This document shows, piece by piece, positions 44,354 through 52,050 of a stretch of 64,000 nucleotides of DNA. Below the pieces are notes generated by a model, which worked only from the letters and a program-made list of their open reading frames with translations, had not been told where the DNA came from and ran no database searches. How positions within the stretch are numbered: position 1 is the stretch's first letter; every line of letters starts with the position of its first letter. Made by a program: the position numbers and the translations under genes. This DNA comes from PALSA-1353 sp050012375 (GTDB lineage Bacteria > Planctomycetota > Phycisphaerae > Tepidisphaerales > Tepidisphaeraceae): NCBI GenBank assembly GCA_050012375.1, contig JBEKHH010000011.1, forward strand, positions 32,368 to 96,367. Direction: 5' to 3'.

Positions 44354-44434
44354 TGGGCGAAAGAACCACCACCAACATGGAAGCGCAATTGCACTTGGGC
44401 AAAAACCCGCTTCGCGTAAACCGTGATCGCGTCT

Positions 44435-44710
44435 AAGCGTGTAATTGACCGCCTCAGCCATAGGGTGCTTCGGGAGCAACTGCTCTTTCCACGCCCAGAG
44501 CTTTTCGAGCAGGCGGAGCAGAATCGGTTGTGATTGGCTTTGCCGCAGGCACAAGCGATCCTCATTGGTTTTGCCCTTGGCCTGTTCTTCGACCGCATAG
44601 AGTAGACGGATGATCCCCACCGCCTCAGCGGCAATGGCCGGGTGCGTCTTCTCGGCATCGACGAACTTTCTTCTTCCGTGGGCCCAACATCCGGTGCGGG
44701 TGATGTCGTT
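44435..44710 (-). mobile_element. Internal fragment of an IS66 transposase (DDE region)
   Basis: The minus strand reads ANDITRTGCWAHGRRKFVDA, HPAIAAEAVGIIRLLYAVEE and AWKEQLLPKHPMAEAVNYTL. This is the IS66 catalytic-domain stretch around GCWAHxRRKF and the following helices. Both ends pass abruptly into unrelated sequence. It comes from a different part of the transposase than the other IS66 pieces in the window. Confidence 0.75.
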
Positions 44711-44715
44711 GGCGG

Positions 44716-45121
44716 GCAACCGAGCGGGGTTGAACGTATTGAATGGGGCAATGGCCGAAGCAATGTTCGCGGATCGAAACGCCAGCGGAGATTGGCAATA
44801 CGTTCGGAATCCCAATGCCCCGCAGCACGACTTCACGAAGATAGGACCGAACGGCGTTAGGGGGAACGTGCAGGTAAAATTTCACGAGGACCGCAGCCGA
44901 TGCGAAATACGCGGGCCGCAAGCAGTGGTGGACATCACCAACTTTGCGGAAGAACCCCGGAAAGCCACCAGGTCTGGCACCGGCGCCTTACGATTGGCGA
45001 TGCCGCAAAATATGATATTAAATTGAAAACGCGGCGGAATTTCCATGGTACATTTGGCGTCATATGGCCGGGCGATAAATCGCTCAAAACGGGTCTTTCG
45101 TTGTCGGAGCCCGGCTGGTAG
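44716..45121 (+). pseudogene. Frameshifted remnant of an unknown protein
   Basis: The plus strand gives MAEAMFADRNASGDWQYVRN, PNAPQHDFTKIGPNGVRGNV and QVKFHED, a well-formed protein-like stretch. The frame then becomes poor, and another frame carries AKYDIKLKTRRNFHGTFGVI to the stop near 45121. I do not recognise the family. A frameshift around 44,890-44,910 would join the halves. It sits between an IS66 fragment and the large gene at 45136, whose ribosome site (AGAGAG) lies at its end. Confidence 0.35.
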
Positions 45122-45135
45122 AGAGAGTAATCGGC

Positions 45136-48100
45136 ATGAGGGTTTCTTCCAAAATTGTGCCAGCGGTCGGACGCCGTGTGCGCCGCGAAGGATTCGTGCT
45201 TATCGACGGCCTGGAGATGTACCAGATACCCGATTACGGTCGTCTCGAGCCGTTTCTGATCTCCGTCACCAACGAATCCGATCTATGGATGTATGCTTCA
45301 TCGGCGGGCGGTCTAACCGCTGGGCGCGTGGATGCGGACCATGCGCTGTTTCCATATGAATCGGTTGATCGGCTGCATCGCGGACAGGGGACTTCGGGGG
45401 CGGCGACATTGCTGAGGGTTAGCCGCGACGGGGGGCCGGCCGTGTTGTGGGAGCCGTTTGCCTGCCAGTCGTGCCCTCCCGCTGTTGAGCGGAACCTTTA
45501 TAAGAACTCGCTCGGCAATCGCCTGATGTTCGAGGAGATTCATCAGCAATTGGGCCTGATTTTCCGCTACACGTGGGCGACGAGTACGCGATTTGGATTT
45601 GTGAGGGTCGCCTCGCTGGTCAATGATGATGATTCCGACGTTTGCGTTGAATTGCTCGACGGGCTTTTAAACATTCTTCCCGCCGGCGTGCATTTGGCGA
45701 TGCAGCAGAACCTGAGTTCGCTTGTCGATGCATATAAGCAAAGCGAGCTGGACTCGGCGACGGGACTGGCGATGTATCACCTCACCGCGACGGTCACCGA
45801 TCGTCCCGAGCCGTCGGAAGCATTGACGGCGACGACGGTTTGGAGCCGCGGGCTGGCAGATGCGTCCGTTCTGCTGCGCGAAGAGGCAAGAAGCGATTTT
45901 CGCCAGGGTCGCCGACTGACGCCAACCGGGCTTGTCGCCGGGCAGCGCGGCGCATTTTTTCTGCACACATCGCTTAATCTTTCCCCCCGCGAAAGCGCCG
46001 ATTGGGATATCGTCTGCGACGTCGATCAGGATCACATCAGCGTTTCCAGGACGCGGGCGATTTTGCGCGACCGATGCGAGCGAGTTCGCCAGGCGGTGCG
46101 GGAGGATATTGATCGCAGCCAGGACAACCTGCTCCGCATCGTCGCCGGGGTCGATGGATTGCAGATTTCCAGCGATCGCATGACGTGCGCGCACCACCTC
46201 ACCAACGTCCTGTTCAACGCGATGCGTGGCGGCGTGCCGTTGGGGCGCGGGCACATCAAGGCCGCGGAATTCTCAAACTTCGTTCGCGATCGCAACCTTC
46301 CGGTGTTTACGGAGCACTCGGTTCTATTGCAGAAGCTGCCTGATACGCTCGAAGTCGCGGAGCTCGTGGGCCTGATGAACGAATTGGGCTCCAGCGATCT
46401 GACGCGGCTGGCTTATGAGTATCTTCCGCTTTTTTTCAGCCGGCGGCATGGGGATCCGAGCCGACCGTGGAATTGGTTTTCCATTCGCCTGCGCAATCCG
46501 GATGGCAGCGCGCGGATCGGGTACGAGGGGAACTGGCGGGACATCTTTCAAAACTGGGAGGCGCTGGCGCTGGCGTATCCCGCGCTGATCGACGGATTTG
46601 TCGCGAAATTCGTCAACGCCTCAACGGTCGATGGGTTCAATCCGTATCGGATCACTTCTGAGGGAATCGACTGGGAGGCCCCAAAACCGAATGACCCGTG
46701 GGCTCACATTGGGTATTGGGGGGACCATCAGATCAACTATCTGCTGAAGTTTCTGGAGCTTTCCCGCGATTTTCATCCCGGTCGGCTGGAATCGCTGCTG
46801 GGGCGAGCGGTATTCAGCTATGCCAACGTTCCCTATCGGCTCGATCTCTACCGCGCCATCGTGCAGAACCCGCGGGAGGCGATTCAATGGGACTCCGCCG
46901 AAGCCGAGCGCATCGATCTCCGCATCGCGGCGATGGGCGCTGATGGCAAGCTCCTCCAGGATCGAGCGGGAAATGTTTATCACGCGACGCTGCTGGAAAA
47001 GCTGCTCTTGCCGCTGCTCTCGAAACTGTCCAATCTCGTGCCCGACGCCGGGATATGGATGAACACCCAGCGGCCCGAGTGGAATGATGCCAACAATGCG
47101 CTGCCCGGCTACGGCGTTTCCGCGGTGACGCTGGCGCACCTGCGACGTTACGCGTCGTTCCTCGAGCGACTTCTGACGCCGATCGCCGAGCAAAGCTACG
47201 AGATTTCCATCGAGGTCGTGAAATGGGCGCAAGATCTTCACCGCGTGCTGCAAAATCGGCAGGACCTTCTCGAAAAGCCGCGCTTTTCTCCGGATGGCCG
47301 GCGGACTCTCATGGATGAACTGGGCGCGGCGTTCGAAGAATATCGCCGCGTGGTTTACGCCAATGGCTTTTCAGGAAAGCAATCATGGCGGCTGAGGGAA
47401 GCGCTTGAGTTTCTGAAGCTCGCGTCGCGTTACATCGAACATTCGCTGGCGGCGAACTGGCGCGACGACGGACTGTTTCATTCATACCATATGCTCGATT
47501 TTTCCGGGGGCGATCACCTGGCGAGCATACGCCATCTCGATGAAATGCTTGAAGGGCAGGTGGCTATTCTGAGTTCAGGGATGATTGACGCCGGCCAGTC
47601 GCTGTCGCTGTTGTCGGAGATGTTCAAGAGCCGGCTGTTCAGAATCGATCAGCGGAGTTTCATGCTTTATCCGCTGAAGGAGCTTCCCGGCTTTTTGGAA
47701 AAGAACGTTGTGCCGGCCGAGGCTATCAGCCGCTCGCCGCTTTTGTCGGCGTTGGTCAAGGCCTCAGACAACTCGCTCATTGCCCGCGACGCGGATGGCG
47801 TGTATCGCTTCAACGGAAACTTTCAAAACAGCGGCTCGGTGAAACAAGCCTTGTCGCGCCTCGCTGTCGATCGCCGTTGGAAAGATCTGGTGACGGCGCA
47901 TGGACCGGCGGTGCTGAGGCTCTATGACGAGGTGTTCGATCACGATTCCTTCACCGGTCGGTCGCAAGCGATGTATGCCTATGAAGGCATTGGCTGTATC
48001 TATTGGCACATGGTCTCCAAGCTGCTGCTGGCGGTGCAGGAATGTTTCTGGCGGGCCGTCGATCAGAAAGCGCCTGCAGCGGAGATCGATGCATTGGCCG

Positions 48101-48618
48101 ATGCTTATTATCGCGTGCGGGCCGGATTGGAATATGACAAGACGGCCTCAGAGTATGGGGCGTTTCCCACGGACCCCTATTCGCACACGCCACTTGAAGG
48201 CGGCGCCCGCCAGCCCGGCATGACCGGTCGAGTCAAGGAGGAGATCCTGACCCGGCTCGGGGAATGGGGCCTGCGCGTTCGTAATGGGGGGATTTGCTTC
48301 GACCCTCGGCTGCTGCGCAAACGGGAATTGCTCACTGAGCCCGTCTGTTATTCGTTCGTGGCGTTGGACGACACACCACGATCCATCGACCTGGAGCCGG
48401 GGATGGCGGCATTCACGTTCTGCCAGGTGCCGGTGGTTTACCGCGCGGCGCAGCAGAACTCAGCAACGAGCATCCGCCTCTGGCGGTCGGATGGTTCAAC
48501 GATGCGCGTGGAATCGCAACGGCTCGATCCCCGCATCAGCCAGGAGATTTTTCAGCGACGGGGCACGGTGCAGCAACTGGAAGTGGAATTTAACCCCGCG
48601 ACGTTGCGGAGGGATTAG
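45136..48618 (+). CDS. Large uncharacterised protein of 1,160 residues, probable carbohydrate-active enzyme
   Basis: There is no signal peptide, so it is likely cytoplasmic. The N-terminal ~330 residues are beta-rich (LEPFLISVTNESDLWMYASS; RYTWATSTRFGFVRVASLVN). The middle to C-terminal part is helical, with Trp- and His-rich motifs such as YEGNWRDIFQNWEALALAYP (about 462-481) and DPWAHIGYWGDHQINYLLKF (about 520-539), and GYGVSAVTLAHLRRYASFLE. The last ~100 residues are beta-rich again. This sandwich-toroid-jelly roll plan recalls GH94-like phosphorylases, but the DWND motif is absent and I do not know the family. It ends 2 bp from the convergent XylR-like regulator gene and may belong to its regulon. 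Confidence 0.65.
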   Translation: MRVSSKIVPAVGRRVRREGFVLIDGLEMYQIPDYGRLEPFLISVTNESDLWMYASSAGGLTAGRVDADHALFPYESVDRLHRGQGTSGAATLLRVSRDGGPAVLWEPFACQSCPPAVERNLYKNSLGNRLMFEEIHQQLGLIFRYTWATSTRFGFVRVASLVNDDDSDVCVELLDGLLNILPAGVHLAMQQNLSSLVDAYKQSELDSATGLAMYHLTATVTDRPEPSEALTATTVWSRGLADASVLLREEARSDFRQGRRLTPTGLVAGQRGAFFLHTSLNLSPRESADWDIVCDVDQDHISVSRTRAILRDRCERVRQAVREDIDRSQDNLLRIVAGVDGLQISSDRMTCAHHLTNVLFNAMRGGVPLGRGHIKAAEFSNFVRDRNLPVFTEHSVLLQKLPDTLEVAELVGLMNELGSSDLTRLAYEYLPLFFSRRHGDPSRPWNWFSIRLRNPDGSARIGYEGNWRDIFQNWEALALAYPALIDGFVAKFVNASTVDGFNPYRITSEGIDWEAPKPNDPWAHIGYWGDHQINYLLKFLELSRDFHPGRLESLLGRAVFSYANVPYRLDLYRAIVQNPREAIQWDSAEAERIDLRIAAMGADGKLLQDRAGNVYHATLLEKLLLPLLSKLSNLVPDAGIWMNTQRPEWNDANNALPGYGVSAVTLAHLRRYASFLERLLTPIAEQSYEISIEVVKWAQDLHRVLQNRQDLLEKPRFSPDGRRTLMDELGAAFEEYRRVVYANGFSGKQSWRLREALEFLKLASRYIEHSLAANWRDDGLFHSYHMLDFSGGDHLASIRHLDEMLEGQVAILSSGMIDAGQSLSLLSEMFKSRLFRIDQRSFMLYPLKELPGFLEKNVVPAEAISRSPLLSALVKASDNSLIARDADGVYRFNGNFQNSGSVKQALSRLAVDRRWKDLVTAHGPAVLRLYDEVFDHDSFTGRSQAMYAYEGIGCIYWHMVSKLLLAVQECFWRAVDQKAPAAEIDALADAYYRVRAGLEYDKTASEYGAFPTDPYSHTPLEGGARQPGMTGRVKEEILTRLGEWGLRVRNGGICFDPRLLRKRELLTEPVCYSFVALDDTPRSIDLEPGMAAFTFCQVPVVYRAAQQNSATSIRLWRSDGSTMRVESQRLDPRISQEIFQRRGTVQQLEVEFNPATLRRD

Positions 48619-48620
48619 AC

Positions 48621-49748
48621 TTAGCTCATTCCCAGCCGGTGACTGCGGCGGTATTCCGTCGGCGTCACCGCAAGCTGCTCCCTGAAAACAGTGCTGAATC
48701 GCACGTGGCTGGCGAAGCCGGATTGTTCGGCGATGCTCGGAATGTCCAGGCTGGTGTCGCGCAGCAGCTTGGCGGCACGGTCGAGATGCACGCGGCGGAT
48801 TTCGTCCAGTAGGCTCCGGCGCATCACGCGGCGAAAGCGACGCTCCAGATTGCGCCGGCTCATCGCCACTTCATTCAAAACATCTTCCACGCTGATCCGC
48901 TCCGATGCATGCTGGCGGATGAATTGGGCGGCCTCGGCGACCACTTCGTCTTCGATGCTCAGCACGTCGGTCGAGTGGCGGGTGATGACGCCGTGTGGGG
49001 CGATTTCCACCGGCTCGCGAGGCGAGGCTTGTCCCTTCATCAAGCCGTCGAGGATCTTCGCCGCCTCGAACCCGATTTTTTCGGCCCCCAGGTCGATGCT
49101 GGAGAGCGTCGGCCGCGCCATTTCATTCAGCAGGATGTCGTTGTCAACGCCGAGCACGGCGATTTCCTCGGGAACGGAAATGCCGCTTTCACGGCAGACG
49201 TCGGTGGCGTGCCAGGCATAGCGGTCGTTGGCGGCGAGAATGGCGCAGGGGCGAGGCAAGGACTTGATCCAATCCTGCGGCACTTCGTTGGCGGCGGCGG
49301 CCTCGCTGAAAAAGACGCCTTCGCGGCGGCACTCGGCGGCAAAGGCATCGCGCCGCAGGACCGACCACGACGCGGTGGGATGTCCGCAAAATCCGAACGA
49401 GCGAAACAGTCGATCCCAGAAATAGATGAATGCCATTTTCCCCACCGCCCTATCGTCGGGCAGGACGGTGGGCACGTACGCTCGGGACAGTTGCCGCGCC
49501 GATATCGTGCGAGCGCAATTGACCATCGGTACGTGGGCGCGGCGAAAGCGGTCGAAGCTGCGTAAGGCGTGAATCATGGCAATCACTCCGTCCACGTTTC
49601 GCAGGTCCACCGTTCCGGAGGAGAGCATGTACATCGGCGGCATCTCGAATTCCCAGTCGGTGCGCAAATTCGCGTAGGCCATGACGCCGCGCAGCACGCC
49701 GCGTCCGTAGCCGCCGGCAAAGTCAACCTGGATTCCTATCCGAAGCAT
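48621..49748 (-). CDS. XylR-like regulator: LacI-type sensor domain plus AraC HTH
   Basis: The 375-residue protein begins with a periplasmic-binding-like sensor domain (IGIQVDFAGGYGRGVLRGVM, PCAILAANDRYAWHATDVC, EEIAVLGVDNDILLNEMARP) and ends with two AraC-type helix-turn-helix motifs (about 270-370; VEDVLNEVAMSRRNLERRFR, IPSIAEQSGFASHVRFSTVF, GVTPTEYR-like AVTPTEYRRS). This is the order seen in E. coli XylR, an activator that binds direct repeats upstream of the -35. It is divergent from a pseudopilin gene, and a candidate binding site lies 13-33 bp upstream of its own start, which suggests autocontrol. The inducer is a sugar, not identifiable from sequence. Confidence 0.92.
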   Translation of the reverse strand: MLRIGIQVDFAGGYGRGVLRGVMAYANLRTDWEFEMPPMYMLSSGTVDLRNVDGVIAMIHALRSFDRFRRAHVPMVNCARTISARQLSRAYVPTVLPDDRAVGKMAFIYFWDRLFRSFGFCGHPTASWSVLRRDAFAAECRREGVFFSEAAAANEVPQDWIKSLPRPCAILAANDRYAWHATDVCRESGISVPEEIAVLGVDNDILLNEMARPTLSSIDLGAEKIGFEAAKILDGLMKGQASPREPVEIAPHGVITRHSTDVLSIEDEVVAEAAQFIRQHASERISVEDVLNEVAMSRRNLERRFRRVMRRSLLDEIRRVHLDRAAKLLRDTSLDIPSIAEQSGFASHVRFSTVFREQLAVTPTEYRRSHRLGMS

Positions 49749-49760
49749 GCCTTCAACCCT

Positions 49761-49824
49761 TGCCGCAAATCATTTAATCTTTTACGCGAAATAACATATC
49801 ATCGCAGCTTTGGCAAATTACAAT
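49761..49824 (+). promoter_or_regulatory. Candidate XylR-like activator site and promoter of the pseudopilin gene
   Basis: The site is GCCGC (49762-49766), AAATC, ATTTAA, TC, TTTTACGC and GAAAT (to 49792), with two CGC cores 21 bp apart as expected for direct-repeat binding. A -10 box TACAAT (49819-49824) follows after 26 bp, with no good -35, as in activator-dependent promoters. Sites with the same order and spacing occur at 51.08 and 53.98 kb. Confidence 0.68.
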
Positions 49825-49906
49825 ACCATGGTGGTTGAGGAGCGGCATTTCACATTTGCCTGGGCAACGCCGCAAGCGACATCTCCGCCGGCGGAAGGAA
49901 ATGTTC

Positions 49907-50926
49907 ATGACGCGAAAACGCAATTGCGATTTTGATCGTTGCGGACGCGAGGCGCTCTTTCGTCGTGGCACACGCCGGATGGCATCGGCATTCACCTTGG
50001 TGGAGTTGTTGGTCGTCATCGGCATCATTGGGTTGCTGGTGGCAATTCTGCTTCCCGCGCTGAACAAGGCCCGGCAACAGGCGAATCTTGTCACCTGTCA
50101 GACGCATCTACGACAACTCGGGCAGGCGATCGACCTTTATGCCCATGACAACAAAGGCTTGTTGCCCTACGGCTACTGGAACGGAAACGCCAACCCAAAC
50201 ATATATGACGCCACCAAAGCTGGAGACTGGTCCACCCTGGTTTCCAATGAACTCTCCAGCCGCCTGGGCAGCAGCTATGACGCACAGGGCACTACCGGGG
50301 GATGGCAATCTTTCAATCGAGGCGTGTTCCTGGACGTTGATGGTATCAGCGGCCACGAGGGGCTCGACTACTCGTGCCATCCGAGATTGATGCCCAATGT
50401 CGGCAACGGGATAGCGAGCGATCCAACGATCTATAAGGCGAACGTCCCCTATAAGCTCGCCCACGTTCAACGCTCATCAGAGATCGTTTTGATCCTGTGC
50501 GGAGTGCAGATTGCGTATAACTATAATTCCATCGGCGGCAAGCCGGACGCGAATTATTGGGGAGCCAGTGCAACGGCCTTTTCGATCGACGCGTGGAGAT
50601 TCCTCACCTCAACAGGAACGGTCAAGCAGGATTACTTGCTCTATCAATATCCGACCGCTGATGACGGAACGCCGATCAACCCTGGCGCCAACGTGGATAA
50701 CGGCGCGATCGCACCGGACTACCGGGCGGGCAATGCGATTCCCTTCGTCACGTATGACGGCGATATTCGCTGGCGGCACATGAACAACTCCGCCGCCAAC
50801 TTCCTTTTCGTCGATGGCCACGTTGAAGCTCACTTCATCCAACGGAATCCTGGCGGAGCGCAGCTCCACCCGCCTCAGCCCTATAAGACCGATCTTCTTG
50901 GCAAGAACATTGACGTGAATCCGTGA
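49907..50926 (+). CDS. DUF1559-like type II pseudopilin
   Basis: The protein of about 339 residues has the prepilin motif AFTLVELLVVIGIIGLLVAI, then LLPALNKARQQANLVTC and HLRQLGQAIDLYAHDNKG. The C-terminal pattern is RHMNNSAANFLFVDGHVEAH. It resembles the 22.0 kb pseudopilin in length and motifs but is diverged. ATG 49907 has GGAAGGA seven bases upstream. ATG 49901 is also possible. It is divergent from the XylR-like regulator and preceded by a candidate activator site, so it is probably induced with the glucan-degrading genes. Role unknown. It may be a surface or secretion component. Confidence 0.84.
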   Translation: MTRKRNCDFDRCGREALFRRGTRRMASAFTLVELLVVIGIIGLLVAILLPALNKARQQANLVTCQTHLRQLGQAIDLYAHDNKGLLPYGYWNGNANPNIYDATKAGDWSTLVSNELSSRLGSSYDAQGTTGGWQSFNRGVFLDVDGISGHEGLDYSCHPRLMPNVGNGIASDPTIYKANVPYKLAHVQRSSEIVLILCGVQIAYNYNSIGGKPDANYWGASATAFSIDAWRFLTSTGTVKQDYLLYQYPTADDGTPINPGANVDNGAIAPDYRAGNAIPFVTYDGDIRWRHMNNSAANFLFVDGHVEAHFIQRNPGGAQLHPPQPYKTDLLGKNIDVNP

Positions 50927-50955
50927 TCTCGGCTGATGGGAATGAGAGACTCGCC

Positions 50956-50985
50956 GCGGGCCGGTGGTTGCCCTTGCCGGCCCGC
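50956..50985 (+). terminator. GC-rich hairpin after the pseudopilin gene
   Basis: GCGGGCCGG / CCGGCCCGC forms a perfect 9-bp stem with a 12-nt loop, 30 bp after the stop codon. The T-run is weak (GTTTACG), so termination is likely but may be incomplete. Confidence 0.5.
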
Positions 50986-51080
50986 TGACGTTTACGGGTA
51001 TCGCGTGATCTCATCTGAATAAACCTCGCCCATAGCCCATCTTCGCGCTTTGTGGATATTGATCCGTCATCTGCGGCCAA

Positions 51081-51144
51081 TGCCGCTATTTATTAAATGA
51101 TTTACGCAAAATGGGCTGGCCCCCGTTTGCGTCTTACGTATACT
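51081..51144 (+). promoter_or_regulatory. Candidate XylR-like activator site and promoter of a PEP-CTERM gene
   Basis: The site is GCCGC (51082-51086), TATTT, ATTAAA, TG, ATTTACGC and AAAAT (to 51112), the same layout as at 49.76 kb. It has CGC cores 21 bp apart and TATACT (51139-51144) as the -10 after 26 bp. Confidence 0.7.
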
Positions 51145-51239
51145 GAAATTCGTCAGTGGCGCGGTCGCCACCGAAACGAGTAAGTTCGGCGTGCGTGGGC
51201 CGCCGGCGGATTGATTTACAACTCTTTGGAGGATGGAAC

Positions 51240-51953
51240 ATGCATATTGGATCAATCTTGATTGCGCGTCTTTCAATCGCCGGCGTGGCTTCGGCCGTGG
51301 CCTGCGTGCTGCTCGGTGGTGTGAACCATGCTAAAGCAGCCGTCGTCACCGTCGATCCGACAAAAATGACCGATGGTTACATGTTCGTCTCCGAACTGCC
51401 GTCCAACGGCGGTGCGGCCGACTTTAATCAGGTTTGGGGCGCGGCCGATCTGGAATCAAGCTTCTCTGGTTCCACCGTCACCGTCTCACCAAACACCAGT
51501 ATCGACCGCGACGTTCCGCTTAGCACCTATTGGTGGCAGGACGCCTCGGGTACGTCTCCTGGTAACAAGATTATGGATGCTCTTCTTTACGCGGAAAATC
51601 CCAGCATCACGGACACCAGCTACACGTTCAATTACAACGTGCTGTCCAATACCCTGGTTGCACCGTATACGTCGTCGGCTTTCATCAAGGCCTTCGGCCC
51701 CTCCTTTTCCTACTACATTGGCGATATGTCCGCTCCGCTGATCCCTGGTCTAGGCAGCATCACTTTCCCTGGCCTCGCAGCCGGGGATGTAGTTCAATAC
51801 GGTTTTGAAACCATCGGGCCCGATGCGCGCCTCGCTCAAGAAGCCAGCCTCGGCAGCGCGGTGATTGCCCCGGTTGTGCCCGAACCGACCACCATGGTTC
51901 TCGCGGGCGCTGGCGTTATTGCCGCGCTGGGTGCCCGTCGTCGCCGGGCCTAA
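51240..51953 (+). CDS. PEP-CTERM secreted protein, unknown function
   Basis: The 237-residue protein has a signal peptide (IARLSIAGVASAVACVLLGG, cut near HAKA-AVV). A single beta-rich domain follows (VTVDPTKMTDGYMFVSELPS, NQVWGAADLESSFSGSTVTV, STYWWQDASG), with Trp-rich strands reminiscent of carbohydrate-binding jelly rolls. The tail is VPEPTTMVLAGAGVIAALGA then RRRRA. GGAGG lies 6 bp before the ATG. The longer upstream frame is discarded because the signal peptide starts here. It is likely co-transcribed with the TIM-barrel glycosidase 98 bp downstream. Confidence 0.84.
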   Translation: MHIGSILIARLSIAGVASAVACVLLGGVNHAKAAVVTVDPTKMTDGYMFVSELPSNGGAADFNQVWGAADLESSFSGSTVTVSPNTSIDRDVPLSTYWWQDASGTSPGNKIMDALLYAENPSITDTSYTFNYNVLSNTLVAPYTSSAFIKAFGPSFSYYIGDMSAPLIPGLGSITFPGLAAGDVVQYGFETIGPDARLAQEASLGSAVIAPVVPEPTTMVLAGAGVIAALGARRRRA

Positions 51954-51990
51954 TAATATGACCCCTGTGCCCACGCGGGGTCGGGACAGC

Positions 51991-52030
51991 GCTCTGTCTG
52001 AAAATCCCACGCGGGGGTTTCAGACAGAGC
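51991..52030 (+). promoter_or_regulatory. Strong hairpin in the leader of the TIM-barrel glycosidase gene
   Basis: GCTCTGTCTGAAA / TTTCAGACAGAGC is a perfect 13-bp stem enclosing 14 nt, and the CCCACGCGGG in that loop can extend the fold. It ends 20 bp before the ATG and has no T-run, so it may adjust translation or mRNA stability between two genes rather than terminate. Confidence 0.55.
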
Positions 52031-52050
52031 CTGACGCTTTTGAGGATTCG

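Noticed and set aside
42971..44360. Long minus-strand open frame opposite the sugar symporter
   Set aside because: It reads as low-complexity Arg/Gly/His-rich sequence mirrored from membrane codons, with no domain. Only its upstream part (44435-44710) is a real IS66 fragment.
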